Below, piece after piece: positions 1 through 7,985 of a stretch of DNA of 64,000 nt. Numbering within the stretch: position 1 is the first letter of the stretch; each line of letters starts with the position of its first letter. The DNA is taken from assembly GCA_023228425.1 (NCBI GenBank), contig JALOBE010000006.1, positions 1-64,000 on the forward strand. Reading direction: 5' to 3'. This stretch comes from Syntrophales bacterium. Its GTDB lineage: Bacteria; Desulfobacterota; Syntrophia; Syntrophales; UBA2210. The notes under the pieces were generated by a model. It did not search any database. It was not told where the DNA came from and saw only the letters and a list, made by a program, of their open reading frames with translations. The position numbers were made by a program, and so were the translations under genes.

Positions 1-216
1 GAAGGAAACGAGCCTGGTTTTGCGGATTGTGGACCAATGCCTCAGGCTTGCCACGTGGAGCAACGTAAACCGACAAATTGGCTAATGGAAAATCTGGGTT
101 TATTACAATTGGCATGAAGCTGTCCGATGTGGTATCACATCACCATGGTATTGCTGAAAGAAGCGTGCGCGGATCCTCTTTTTTCCGTGTAAATCACGAC
201 CGGGGATGTCAATGAA
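1..216. other. Left-edge region, no confident gene
   Basis: Three forward frames are open for the first 60 to 115 bases, so the tail of a gene entering from the left is possible, but none of the short peptides is recognisable and I call no gene. A small perfect inverted repeat (GATGTG, 4-nt spacer, CACATC) lies at 126-141. Confidence 0.4.
78..106 (+). promoter_or_regulatory. Candidate sigma-70-type promoter
   Basis: TTGGCT (78-83) and TATTAC (101-106) are separated by 17 bases, about 110 bases upstream of the small secreted protein. Each box matches the consensus at 4 of 6 positions. This rests on visual match only. Confidence 0.28.
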
Positions 217-567
217 GTGAAGTATGTGTGTGCTCTGCTTTTCATTCCAATAGTACTTCTGTTTCCGCGGATGCCGGCCATGGGTGAGTCCCTCAGAGTC
301 GAAGATATGTACCCTGCACAATACGAATGCCCCGGTCCCGTTGAGGACAGCGAAGATGCCGCGCGCTGTTTTACTGACTATTTTAAATCGAGACTGGAGC
401 TTCTCCGGGCGCAACGGGGGACCATGCCTTCCGGTATTGAGGAACTCTACCAGCCCGTGACGCGAGAAGATGTATATACCGGTCGGGGAAGCTATTACAT
501 CGACCGTGACGGTTGTGGCTCACCGTACTTCATCAACGGAGGAGTCATCTATATCGACCTTGACTGA
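217..567 (+). CDS. Small secreted protein of unknown function
   Basis: A 116-residue product with a clear signal peptide (MKYVCALLFIPIVLLF followed by small residues, probable cleavage after about residue 23). The mature part of about 90 residues is acidic and contains Cys in 'YECPGP', 'ARCF' and 'DGCGS', which could form disulfides in the periplasm. The C-terminal segment 'RDGCGSPYFINGGVIYIDLD' resembles the short tails of pseudopilin-like proteins but there is no N-methylation motif, so I do not assign that family. The start is GTG at 217; the ATG at 212 is followed by an immediate in-frame stop. The next gene is 57 bases downstream on the same strand. Confidence 0.6.
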   Translation: MKYVCALLFIPIVLLFPRMPAMGESLRVEDMYPAQYECPGPVEDSEDAARCFTDYFKSRLELLRAQRGTMPSGIEELYQPVTREDVYTGRGSYYIDRDGCGSPYFINGGVIYIDLD

Positions 568-623
568 CGCCGTGCCCCGATTCTTGGGGGATAAGCGGCT
601 TTCTGAAGGAGGGGGTATACATC

Positions 624-959
624 ATGGGTGACCATTCGACGGCGGATAATCGAACGGCCGAGGTCTTTGGAATCAGAGAATTGGTTCACTATCAGGAAGG
701 AGCTGTCGTAAGCCGGGAGATCGTAAAAAAACCGACCGGGACGGTGACGTTTTTTGCCTTTGCCGAGGGACAGGGGTTAAGCGAGCACACCGTTCCTTTT
801 GACGCCCTGGTGCAGGTAACTGACGGTACCGCCGAGATATCCATCGACGGAATTCCCTATCAGGTGGAGGAGGGGGAGATGATCATCATGCCCGCCAATG
901 TGCCCCACGCCGTGGCGGCCGTGACCGGGTTCAAGATGATATTGGTGATGATCAAATAG
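624..959 (+). CDS. Cupin-domain protein
   Basis: A 111-residue single-domain cupin. After about 45 residues the sequence enters the double-stranded beta-helix with 'GQGLSEHTVPFDALVQVTDG' (cupin motif 1, with one His and no HxH pair) and 'GEMIIMPANVPHAV' (motif 2). Small cupins of this type bind a metal or small molecule in the cytoplasm; the substrate cannot be told from sequence. A strong ribosome binding site (GGAGGGGG, 608-615) precedes ATG 624. It is followed 34 bases later by the flavodiiron protein gene, so the two are probably co-transcribed and may share a role in oxygen or NO stress, which is inference from proximity. Confidence 0.82.
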   Translation: MGDHSTADNRTAEVFGIRELVHYQEGAVVSREIVKKPTGTVTFFAFAEGQGLSEHTVPFDALVQVTDGTAEISIDGIPYQVEEGEMIIMPANVPHAVAAVTGFKMILVMIK

Positions 960-993
960 AACTGCGTATTTAACGAGACAAAGGAGGAGTCCA

Positions 994-2172
994 ATGAAGA
1001 TTCAGATTACACCGGCAGTACACTGGATTGGCAAGACTGACTGGGAACTGCGGAAATTTCACGGAGAGGAATACTCAACCCACCGGGGTTCATCCTATAA
1101 CTCATACCTTGTTCAAGATGAAAAGACCGCTGTCATCGATACGGTATGGCTCCCTTTCGACAAGGAGTATGTACGGAATCTGGCGGCAGTGGTTGACCTG
1201 AAGTCAATTGACTATATTATCGCCAACCACGCGGAAATTGACCATTCAGGGGCGTTGCCGGAGTTGATGAGGCATATCCCTGAAACGCCTGTATACTGTA
1301 CCGCCAACGGGGTGAAGTCCCTTCGGGGACATTACCGCCGGGACTGGAATTTTCAAGTTGTAAAAACCGGTGACACGCTCAGCCTGGGGACGAAGGAACT
1401 GGTTTTTATCGAAGCCCCCATGCTCCATTGGCCCGACACGATGATGTCCTATCTGACAGGAGACGCTGTCCTGTTTTCCAATGATGCCTTCGGGCAGCAT
1501 ATCGCCGACGAGCATCTCTTCAATGACCTTGTTGTCCAGTCAGAGCTCTATGACGAAGCAATAAAATATTATGCTAATATTCTAACGCCCTTCTCGCCGA
1601 TGGTGACAAAGAAAATTGAGGAAATCCTCGCGCTGAAACTTCCCGTCAATGTCATCTGCCCCAGCCACGGTGTCGTATGGAGGGATAATCCACTGCAGAT
1701 TGTCCAAAAATATCTCGAGTGGGCGGCGGACTACCAGGAAAACCAGATTACCATCATCTATGACACTATGTGGGACGGAACGCGAAAACTGGCGGAGGCC
1801 ATCGCAGCGGGTATCAGGGAAAAGGATTCGGCGGTTACCGTCAAGCTCTACAATGCGGCCCGTCGTGATATCAACGACAATATGACAGAGGTGTTTAAAT
1901 CAAAAGCGATCCTGCTGGGGTCACCGACCATCAACCGGGGGATTCTTGCAGCCATGGCGGCCCTGATCGAAATGATGAAGGGTCTCAAGTTCAAAAACAA
2001 GAAAGCCGCAGCCTTCGGCTGTTACGGTTGGAGCGGAGAGTCCGTCAAAATTCTTGAAGACAGGCTCGGCGAAGCGGGATTTACCGTCATAACCGGCGGT
2101 TTGAAAAGCTACTGGGAGCCCGGAGACAACGAACTGGAGCAGGCGCGGGAATTTGGCGGGATGTTCGCCTGA
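994..2172 (+). CDS. fprA: Flavodiiron protein, FprA family
   Basis: A 392-residue A-type flavoprotein. The N-terminal metallo-beta-lactamase-like domain (about 1-245) carries the diiron ligands: H79-x-E81-x-D83-H84 in 'NHAEIDHSGAL', then H145, D164 and H225 ('CPSHGVVW'). The C-terminal flavodoxin domain (about 250-392) begins 'ITIIYDTMWDGTRKLA', the FMN phosphate loop. Such enzymes reduce O2 to water or NO to N2O in the cytoplasm of anaerobes, usually with electrons from rubredoxin; no rubredoxin gene is in the window. Length is normal and no extra C-terminal rubredoxin or flavin reductase domain is present. The ribosome binding site AAGGAGG at 981-987 supports ATG 994. Its stop lies seven bases from that of the convergent dctM. 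Confidence 0.95.
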   Translation: MKIQITPAVHWIGKTDWELRKFHGEEYSTHRGSSYNSYLVQDEKTAVIDTVWLPFDKEYVRNLAAVVDLKSIDYIIANHAEIDHSGALPELMRHIPETPVYCTANGVKSLRGHYRRDWNFQVVKTGDTLSLGTKELVFIEAPMLHWPDTMMSYLTGDAVLFSNDAFGQHIADEHLFNDLVVQSELYDEAIKYYANILTPFSPMVTKKIEEILALKLPVNVICPSHGVVWRDNPLQIVQKYLEWAADYQENQITIIYDTMWDGTRKLAEAIAAGIREKDSAVTVKLYNAARRDINDNMTEVFKSKAILLGSPTINRGILAAMAALIEMMKGLKFKNKKAAAFGCYGWSGESVKILEDRLGEAGFTVITGGLKSYWEPGDNELEQAREFGGMFA

Positions 2173-2179
2173 CGGTTTG

Positions 2180-3478
2180 TTACATGAGCCCCGGCAGCCA
2201 CAGAGCAATCCCCGGGAAGGGAATCAACAGCAGGACGGTTATGATCAGGGCCAGGAGGAACGGGAGTACTCCCCTGAATATTGTCTGAAGGGGCACGTCC
2301 CTGGCGACGCCGCTGACAACGTACACGTTGATTCCTACCGGGGGTGTGATGACGCCGATCTGCGTCATCAGCACGATGACGACGCCGAACCAGACAGGGT
2401 CGTACTGGAACAGGATTATGACGGGGTAAAAGATCGGCACGGTCAGCATGATCAGGGCGAGGGAATCGATAAAGCACCCGCCGACGAAAAAAACCACGAG
2501 TATAAGCATGATAATTGCCCAGGACGGCAGGTTGACCGAGGATATCCAGGTTGCTATATCGAAGGGAATCCGGGTGACTGCCAGGAAATGACCGAACACG
2601 GTAGCTCCCGCGACGATAAGGAGTATCATGCAGGATATTCTCGTGGTCTCCATGAGCGATTCAACGAAACTCTTCCAGGTCAGCCGCCGCCGTATCAGGG
2701 ACAGCACGATTGTTCCCAGCGCCCCCACGGCCCCCGCTTCGGTGGGCGTGAAAATACCCGCAAAAAGCCCGCCCATGACCATGGCGAAAAGAATGATCGT
2801 TTCCACAATGCCCGGCAGGGCGGCACATTTTTCCCGGAATGAGGTTGCCGGTCCCGCCGGTCCGAGATCCGGCCTGAGGCGTGTCCATATGGCGATTGTG
2901 ACGATAAACAGGCCCGTCAAAAGTACACCGGGTATGATGCCGGCCACGAAGAGTTTGCCGATGGACTGCTGGGTCATGACTCCGTAGACGATGAATATAA
3001 CGCTGGGAGGGATGAGAATCCCCAGACTGCCCCCGGCGGCGACAACACCCGTGGCAAGTTCGGGCTTGTAATCAAACCGCTTCATCTCCGGAAGGGTAAC
3101 CGCCCCCATGGTTGCCGCAGTGGCGTTCGTGGAACCGCAGATGGCCGAAAATCCCGCGCAGGCACCGATAGTGGCCATGGCGAGTCCCCCGGGCTGGTTG
3201 CCCAGGAACACGTAGGCGGCATCGAAAAGACGCTTGCTTATACCTGAATGAAAGGCAACCTGCCCCATGAGGACAAACAGCGGAACCACGGTAAGGCTCT
3301 GTGAACCGAAGACGGTATAGAAATCTTTGACCACGAGGTTCATGGAGGCGTTGAAGGTGATCACGTATCCGAAGCCCACAAAACCGATAATGGTCATGAT
3401 GAAGGCCACAGGCATCCGCGAAAAGATAAGGACAAAAAGGGCGATGATGCCGATTATGCCGACAGTGGTGGGAGTCAT
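2180..3478 (-). CDS. dctM: TRAP transporter large permease, DctM
   Basis: A 432-residue, very hydrophobic protein with about eleven to twelve membrane segments and family sequences such as 'FVGFGYVITFNASMNL', 'GSTNATAATMGAVTLPEM' and 'FFVGGCFIDSLALIML'. It forms the ion-coupled translocation channel of a tripartite ATP-independent periplasmic transporter. I chose ATG 3478 because it overlaps the dctQ stop (ATGA) and starts directly with the first membrane helix (MTPTTVGIIGIIALFVLIFS); the frame is open further upstream but that segment is the coding region of dctQ. The likely substrate class is a carboxylate, as for most TRAP systems, but the specificity is unknown. Confidence 0.93.
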   Translation of the reverse strand: MTPTTVGIIGIIALFVLIFSRMPVAFIMTIIGFVGFGYVITFNASMNLVVKDFYTVFGSQSLTVVPLFVLMGQVAFHSGISKRLFDAAYVFLGNQPGGLAMATIGACAGFSAICGSTNATAATMGAVTLPEMKRFDYKPELATGVVAAGGSLGILIPPSVIFIVYGVMTQQSIGKLFVAGIIPGVLLTGLFIVTIAIWTRLRPDLGPAGPATSFREKCAALPGIVETIILFAMVMGGLFAGIFTPTEAGAVGALGTIVLSLIRRRLTWKSFVESLMETTRISCMILLIVAGATVFGHFLAVTRIPFDIATWISSVNLPSWAIIMLILVVFFVGGCFIDSLALIMLTVPIFYPVIILFQYDPVWFGVVIVLMTQIGVITPPVGINVYVVSGVARDVPLQTIFRGVLPFLLALIITVLLLIPFPGIALWLPGLM

Positions 3479-3963
3479 AGCCGCGCGACCCTCCTGATTG
3501 ACAGGTAGCATTGAAAGGCGAGGATCACACAAAGAAACCCGCATCCGGCGGTTATCCCGAACACAAAGGGATATACGGGCAGTTTGAGTGTCAACGACAC
3601 CTCGCCCGTGGTTCTCATGTGCAGGCCGTAGAGGGCTGTCTGCCAGGTTATCATCGCGAAGAGCGTGAAGGACAGCAGGGCATTGATCGCGTCGATACCG
3701 TGCCTGACTTTCCTGGGCAGTTTTTCTACAAGTAGTTCAACGGCGATGTGGCTTTTTGTAATCGTCGTGTAAGACAGGGAAAGAGAGACGGCCAGCATGG
3801 CCAGGAATCCCACGAGATCGTAGGCGCCGGGGATGGGTGACCGGAAAAAAAACCGCATCGTCACATCGGCGCATACAAGGAGCATCATGGCTGTCACTGC
3901 CGCCGCCGCCGCCCAGTTGACTGCCTCGGCGGCCTTGAACAGTGTTTGTCCCCGGCTCGTCAC
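3475..3963 (-). CDS. dctQ: TRAP transporter small permease, DctQ
   Basis: A 162-residue protein with four predicted membrane helices (about 15-35, 48-68, 89-109 and 130-152) and the DctQ pattern 'CADVTMRFFFRSPIPGAYDL' between helices 1 and 2. It is the small membrane subunit that partners DctM. The gene starts 53 bases after the dctP stop and overlaps dctM by four bases, so the three subunits are an operon read dctP-dctQ-dctM on the minus strand. Confidence 0.92.
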   Translation of the reverse strand: MTSRGQTLFKAAEAVNWAAAAAVTAMMLLVCADVTMRFFFRSPIPGAYDLVGFLAMLAVSLSLSYTTITKSHIAVELLVEKLPRKVRHGIDAINALLSFTLFAMITWQTALYGLHMRTTGEVSLTLKLPVYPFVFGITAGCGFLCVILAFQCYLSIRRVARL

Positions 3964-4016
3964 AGATCGATCCTCACGGGGGGAGTCGGCATACCGATTC
4001 CCCCCATCTCGTTTAT

Positions 4017-5048
4017 TTACTGTTCCCGGCGATGTTGCTCAATGAGCTTTTTCAGCTCCGCGAGCGCCGCTTCCCCGTCTATTCCCTGGCTCCGGACAGT
4101 ATCGGCATACTCGTCAAGGACGGGCCTGACCGCTTCAGTCCATTGGCCGCTTTCCTCCTGTGAGAGAGGAATGATCTCGTTTCCCAGTCCCAGTGTGTAG
4201 GATCGTCCTTCCTCATCCTCCCTGTCCCAGACGGCTCCATGCCGCTCTATCCATTCGGCGCTCACATCATCGAATATCTGCCGGATGTCCGGTGAGAGAG
4301 CGTTCCATTTTTTCAGGTTCATGACCACGAACATGGCCGTCGTGTATCCGATGGCCGTTGTTTCCGTCGTGTACTTGATAACCTCGGCCTGTTTCCAGCC
4401 CTTCAGCGTTTCAATGGGAGCGAATGTCCCTTCCACCACTCCTTTCTGGAGGGCTTCGTAGGTTTCTCCTTGCGGCATTCCCACGGGCACGGCTCCCAGG
4501 GCCCGCGTTACTTTTTCACTGAGGCCCGTCGACCGGATTTTCAGTCCCTTGAGTTCATTGAGGGTTCGCACGGGTTTCTTCGTGTGAAGAAGTCCCGGCC
4601 CATGGGCATGAATCAGCAGCACCTTGACATCGGCAAGTTCCCGCGGGTTCATGGAGCGGAAAAATTCATTGGCCACACGGGTTGCCGTCATGCCGTCAGG
4701 GTAACCCATGGGGAGATCAAGGGCCTCCATAACGGGGAACCTGCCCGGTGTGTATGCAAAACAGGACATTCCAAGATCTGAAATTCCCTGGACGACACCG
4801 TCATAGGTCTGCCCGGCCGGTGTCAGAGTTCCTCCGGGAAACAGGTTTATCCTGATTGCTCCTTCTGAACGTTTTTCGATTTCCTTTGCCCAGTCCGCGG
4901 CGGCGAGCGCCTGTCCGTGGGTGGGCGGGAAAAAAACACTGTAGTTCAGGGTCTGTGTCCTGGCTTCCCCTGTTCCGGTGAAGGCCAGGAACAGCAGTAC
5001 CGCCCCGAAGACGGCAATGAGTCTGCCTGCAGGTCTGTCTTGTTTCAT
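4017..5048 (-). CDS. dctP: TRAP transporter substrate-binding protein, DctP
   Basis: A 343-residue periplasmic solute receptor. The signal peptide (RLIAVFGAVLLFLAFTGTGEA, cleavage near residue 30) is followed by the family opening 'LNYSVFFPPTHGQALAAADW'. Later family hallmarks are 'LFPGGTLTPAGQTYDGVVQG' and 'LNELKGLKIRSTGLSEKV', the region that holds the conserved Arg which salt-bridges the substrate carboxylate. It delivers substrate to DctQM. The start has an AGGAGGGAC ribosome binding site just upstream on the minus strand. The receptor is of the DctP rather than the TAXI type. Confidence 0.93.
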   Translation of the reverse strand: MKQDRPAGRLIAVFGAVLLFLAFTGTGEARTQTLNYSVFFPPTHGQALAAADWAKEIEKRSEGAIRINLFPGGTLTPAGQTYDGVVQGISDLGMSCFAYTPGRFPVMEALDLPMGYPDGMTATRVANEFFRSMNPRELADVKVLLIHAHGPGLLHTKKPVRTLNELKGLKIRSTGLSEKVTRALGAVPVGMPQGETYEALQKGVVEGTFAPIETLKGWKQAEVIKYTTETTAIGYTTAMFVVMNLKKWNALSPDIRQIFDDVSAEWIERHGAVWDREDEEGRSYTLGLGNEIIPLSQEESGQWTEAVRPVLDEYADTVRSQGIDGEAALAELKKLIEQHRREQ

Positions 5049-5445
5049 GGGTTGTCCCTCCTTGGTGCCGGGTAGTATGTTATTGCCCTGGCCTTCAAAG
5101 ACGGAGCCCGCCTCTGAAGGATCGCTGCCTGTTGATATAAATAGGAATTAAAGGGGAGAGCCTGCTTCCCCGCATCAGCCGCACGAGGAGCAGGCATCAA
5201 TACATGTACTGTACGATGTGACGTGGTGAGATACACTCTAAAAAGAAAGGATGTGGGGTGTTCATTTCTGTTTCTTTCACTTTTTTCGTTGTGCGGAAAA
5301 CACATCAGGTGCTACCGGGGAGAAAGAAAGGGTGTTTTCGCGGCACACCGGAGGGGATCGGGGCACGCCCTGTTTCCGCCGGAATGCCGGGACATTCTTT
5401 CTGTCCCTTTCGGTTTTACCCGCACGATCGGAGCCGGTTGATGAA
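5049..5445. other. Intergenic region between dctP and the coiled-coil gene
   Basis: About 400 bases with no supportable gene. Both flanking genes are on the minus strand, so this must hold the dctPQM promoter, but I see no convincing -35/-10 or -24/-12 pair. A short palindrome (TACATGTA) lies near 5200. Confidence 0.45.
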
Positions 5446-5814
5446 TTATTTTTTCTCCGCCCCGGCGGCCGGGCCTTTTGTTTTTGCCTTTTCCAGTTCT
5501 TCCTTGTATTTTTCCGCGGCAGCCCTCGCTTTTTCCAGTTCCTGCTTCGCTTTTTCCAGCTCTTCTGACTGGGCCCTCGCTTTTTCCAGTTCCTGCTTTG
5601 TCTTTTCCAGTTCGTCGGACTGAACTTTTGCTTCCTTTTTCTCTCTCATCTGGTCGCGCACTTCATCGTAACCGACGTAAATGGCAAGGGCTCCACCAAG
5701 AAGGAGGGCGATCGGTATTCCACCCGCGAGTATAGTCAAAAATGGTTTCCACCAGATAATGATTCCCAAGAACCCAACTACCGCCGCTATGACGCCACCG
5801 ATCAACACCTGCAT
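5446..5814 (-). CDS. Membrane-anchored coiled-coil protein
   Basis: A 122-residue protein of unknown function. Two hydrophobic segments (about 1-22 and 24-48) are followed by a charged tail that is predicted entirely coiled coil: residues 66-82 and 83-99 are near-identical 17-residue units of the type S-x-E-L-E-K-x-K-Q-E-L-E-K-A-R, followed by a third partial unit and a Lys/Ala-rich end. The two hairpin helices would place the coiled coil in one compartment next to the inner membrane. It is not translationally coupled to dctP, which is about 400 bases downstream, so no functional link is implied. Coiled-coil composition makes remote matches unreliable and I assign no family. Confidence 0.7.
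   Translation of the reverse strand: MQVLIGGVIAAVVGFLGIIIWWKPFLTILAGGIPIALLLGGALAIYVGYDEVRDQMREKKEAKVQSDELEKTKQELEKARAQSEELEKAKQELEKARAAAEKYKEELEKAKTKGPAAGAEKK
5518..5619 (-). repeat. Two tandem 51-bp units inside the coiled-coil gene
   Basis: Codons 66-82 and 83-99 of the coiled-coil gene are tandem 51-base units that differ at only a few bases. The third copy is degenerate. This is an in-frame coding repeat, not a CRISPR array. Confidence 0.75.
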
Positions 5815-6042
5815 TATCCTTCATCCTCCTTTTATGAGATTGCTGACATGACGCGGCAGAACAATGACGCATCCGTGCCGAGCCTCCTCGACTAGCACAA
5901 AAATAATGACTGGGCAAGACGAAAAATAAAAAATGACTTGCCAAACGGCAAAGTTTCCTTTAGCTTTACACATTCTCACTGTAAAATGCTTTTAAAATCG
6001 GTGAATTTAAACCGCATAAACCGGTGAAAAAGGAGAGCGGGA

Positions 6043-6417
6043 ATGACAGCACCTGATTTTGAAAAGGCGGGTGGACTAGTGCCCGTCATTGTTCAGGACG
6101 TCGCGACACAGGAAGTGCTGATGCTTGCCTACATGAATCGCGATGCCTGGGAAAAAACGGTGGAAACCGGAAAGGCCACCTACTGGAGCCGGTCCCGAAA
6201 GCAGTTATGGGTCAAGGGAGAAACATCGGGAAATGTCCAGCAGGTGAGAGAAATACGCATTGACTGTGATTCCGACGCCGTCCTGCTGCTTGTTGATCAG
6301 CAGGGAGCAGCCTGTCACAAGGGGTACCGGACCTGTTTTTTCAGCCGGCTCGCGGAAGGACGGATTGATATTATCGGAGAACGTCTCTTTGATCCGGAGG
6401 TTGTGTACAAGAAATGA
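6043..6417 (+). CDS. hisI: Phosphoribosyl-AMP cyclohydrolase
   Basis: A 124-residue monofunctional HisI, third step of histidine synthesis (opens the adenine ring of phosphoribosyl-AMP). Metal ligands are visible: D74, D76 and D78 for Mg and C75, C91 and C98 for Zn ('DCDSDAVLL', 'AACHKGYRTCFF'). There is no fused HisE pyrophosphohydrolase domain, so a separate hisE must lie elsewhere. ATG 6043 has an AGGAGAG ribosome binding site. The stop overlaps the hisG start by four bases, indicating translational coupling. Confidence 0.96.
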   Translation: MTAPDFEKAGGLVPVIVQDVATQEVLMLAYMNRDAWEKTVETGKATYWSRSRKQLWVKGETSGNVQQVREIRIDCDSDAVLLLVDQQGAACHKGYRTCFFSRLAEGRIDIIGERLFDPEVVYKK

Positions 6418-7286
6418 ATATTCTGAAGCTGGGCATTCCGAAAGGAAGCCTCGAGGCAAACACGGTTGAACTTTTCAAGAGGGCGGGCTGGAAGATATCC
6501 TACAGCGAACGGAGCTATTTCCCCTCCGTCGATGATGACGAGATCGCCTGCTTTCTTGTGCGGGCCCAAGAAATGGCGCGATACGTGGAGGACGGAACAC
6601 TCGATCTCGGCCTTACCGGCAGAGACTGGATCATGGAAAACAATGCCGACGTGACGGTTGTTCAGGATCTGGTCTATTCCAAAGCGTCCCGAAGGCAGGC
6701 GCGATGGGTGCTCGCCGTCAGGGAAGACTCCACCATCACCAAGCCTGAGGATCTCGAGGGCAAACGGATATCGACGGAACTGGTGAATTTTACCACCCGT
6801 TACTTCCGGGAACAGGGCATTTCCGTTGACGTCGAGTTTTCCTGGGGGGCCACAGAAGCTAAGGTGGTTGAAGGACTCGTCGACGCCATTGTGGAGGTTA
6901 CCGAAACGGGCAGTACTCTGAAGGCCAACAAGCTCAAGATAATTCATGAGCTGATGAATACCAATACACAGCTCATCGCGAACAACAATTCCTGGAACGA
7001 TCCATGGAAGCGAAGAAAGATAGATCAGATAAGTCTTCTGCTTAAGGGATCATTCATGGCCATGACCAAGGTGGGATTGAAGATGAACGTGTCAAAGGAA
7101 AATCTCGGCAGAACCGTTCTCCTCCTGCCGTCGATAACGGCGCCCACCATATCGGAACTCTTCAAGGATGAATGGTGCGCCGTTGAGACCATCGTCGACA
7201 AAGACTCCGTGCGGGAATTGATCCCCCTGTTGCGGGAAGCGGGCGCCGAGGGGATTATCGAGTATCCCCTGCACAAGGTTCTGTAG
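6414..7286 (+). CDS. hisG: ATP phosphoribosyltransferase, long form
   Basis: A 290-residue HisG that catalyses the first and committed step of histidine synthesis, joining ATP and PRPP. The catalytic part includes 'GIPKGSLEANTVELFKRAGW', 'DLGLTGRDWIMEN' and the PRPP loop 'VEVTETGSTLKANKL'. The extra C-terminal domain (about 212-290) is the regulatory ACT-like domain of the long form, which allows histidine feedback inhibition without HisZ. It overlaps hisI by four bases and is followed 12 bases later by hisB. Confidence 0.97.
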   Translation: MNILKLGIPKGSLEANTVELFKRAGWKISYSERSYFPSVDDDEIACFLVRAQEMARYVEDGTLDLGLTGRDWIMENNADVTVVQDLVYSKASRRQARWVLAVREDSTITKPEDLEGKRISTELVNFTTRYFREQGISVDVEFSWGATEAKVVEGLVDAIVEVTETGSTLKANKLKIIHELMNTNTQLIANNNSWNDPWKRRKIDQISLLLKGSFMAMTKVGLKMNVSKENLGRTVLLLPSITAPTISELFKDEWCAVETIVDKDSVRELIPLLREAGAEGIIEYPLHKVL

Positions 7287-7298
7287 GGAGGTGTCTTC

Positions 7299-7886
7299 AT
7301 GGAGAGAATCGCTGTCGTAGCGAGGAATACCACTGAAACGGATGTGTCCGTCGAAATCAATCTCGACGGGGAGGGAGCGGCGGTCATTGATACTACCCTG
7401 CCCTTTTTGGACCACATGCTTGTTCTTCTGGCACGGCACAGTCTCATCGATATTTCCGTGACAGGCCGGGGAGACACCCCCGTCGATGATCACCACCTCG
7501 TTGAGGACATAGGCCTGTGCCTGGGAGAGGCTCTCAAAACGGCCCTGGGTGACAAAACGGGGATCGGGCGATACGGAACCGCTTTCATACCCATGGACGA
7601 GAGCCTCGGCCATGTTTCCATCGATCTCTCCGGGAGACCGTGCCTGGTCTACAACGTCGAGTTTGAACATGAAAAGATCAAAGATTTCGATCTGTTGCAT
7701 GTAAGAGAGTTTTTTAAGGCACTGGCCGACGAGGGGGGAATAACCTTGCATATTAATGCCATATATGGTAGGAATCCCCACCACATAGCGGAGGCGCTGT
7801 TCAAATCGTTCGCCCGCGCGTTGGGTGTGGCGGTATCGATTGACAGTCGAATCAAGGGGGTCCTTTCCACCAAAGGGAGCCTTTGA
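7299..7886 (+). CDS. hisB: Imidazoleglycerol-phosphate dehydratase
   Basis: A 195-residue monofunctional IGPD, the usual length. The two manganese-binding motifs are present: H65-H66-x-x-E69-D70 ('DDHHLVEDIG') and H161-H162-x-x-E165 ('PHHIAEALF'). It converts imidazole glycerol phosphate to imidazole acetol phosphate. A GGGAGGTG ribosome binding site precedes ATG 7299. In related genomes hisB is usually followed by hisH-hisA-hisF; here a lipoprotein gene follows. Confidence 0.97.
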   Translation: MERIAVVARNTTETDVSVEINLDGEGAAVIDTTLPFLDHMLVLLARHSLIDISVTGRGDTPVDDHHLVEDIGLCLGEALKTALGDKTGIGRYGTAFIPMDESLGHVSIDLSGRPCLVYNVEFEHEKIKDFDLLHVREFFKALADEGGITLHINAIYGRNPHHIAEALFKSFARALGVAVSIDSRIKGVLSTKGSL

Positions 7887-7894
7887 CGGCGTCT

Positions 7895-7935
7895 TCCCCC
7901 GAAAATCCGGACACAATCCGGCACCTGTCGGGGGA
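7895..7935 (+). terminator. Hairpin after hisB, possible terminator or attenuator
   Basis: TCCCCCGA (7895-7902) and TCGGGGGA (7928-7935) form a perfect 8-bp stem nine bases after the hisB stop. There is no T-run after it, so classical intrinsic termination is uncertain. The loop contains the direct repeat AATCCGG twice. Confidence 0.35.
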
Positions 7936-7985
7936 TTGCCGGGGCGAGGAGGTAGTTTTCCATTAACGCTCTTTTTTTCAGAACA

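Noticed and set aside
1..117. C-terminal fragment of a gene entering from the left
   Set aside because: Three frames are open and none is recognisable, so I could not choose one.
2153..2842. A 229-codon open frame on the + strand after fprA
   Set aside because: Antisense to dctM; product is Asp/His/Gly-rich without domain features.
5518..5619. Tandem repeats that might suggest a CRISPR array
   Set aside because: The units are contiguous, in frame, lack spacers and encode heptad-like coiled coil.
5223..5623. Several overlapping Phe/Ser-rich open frames on the + strand
   Set aside because: They run antisense over the Lys/Glu repeats of the coiled-coil gene; the composition is a direct consequence.
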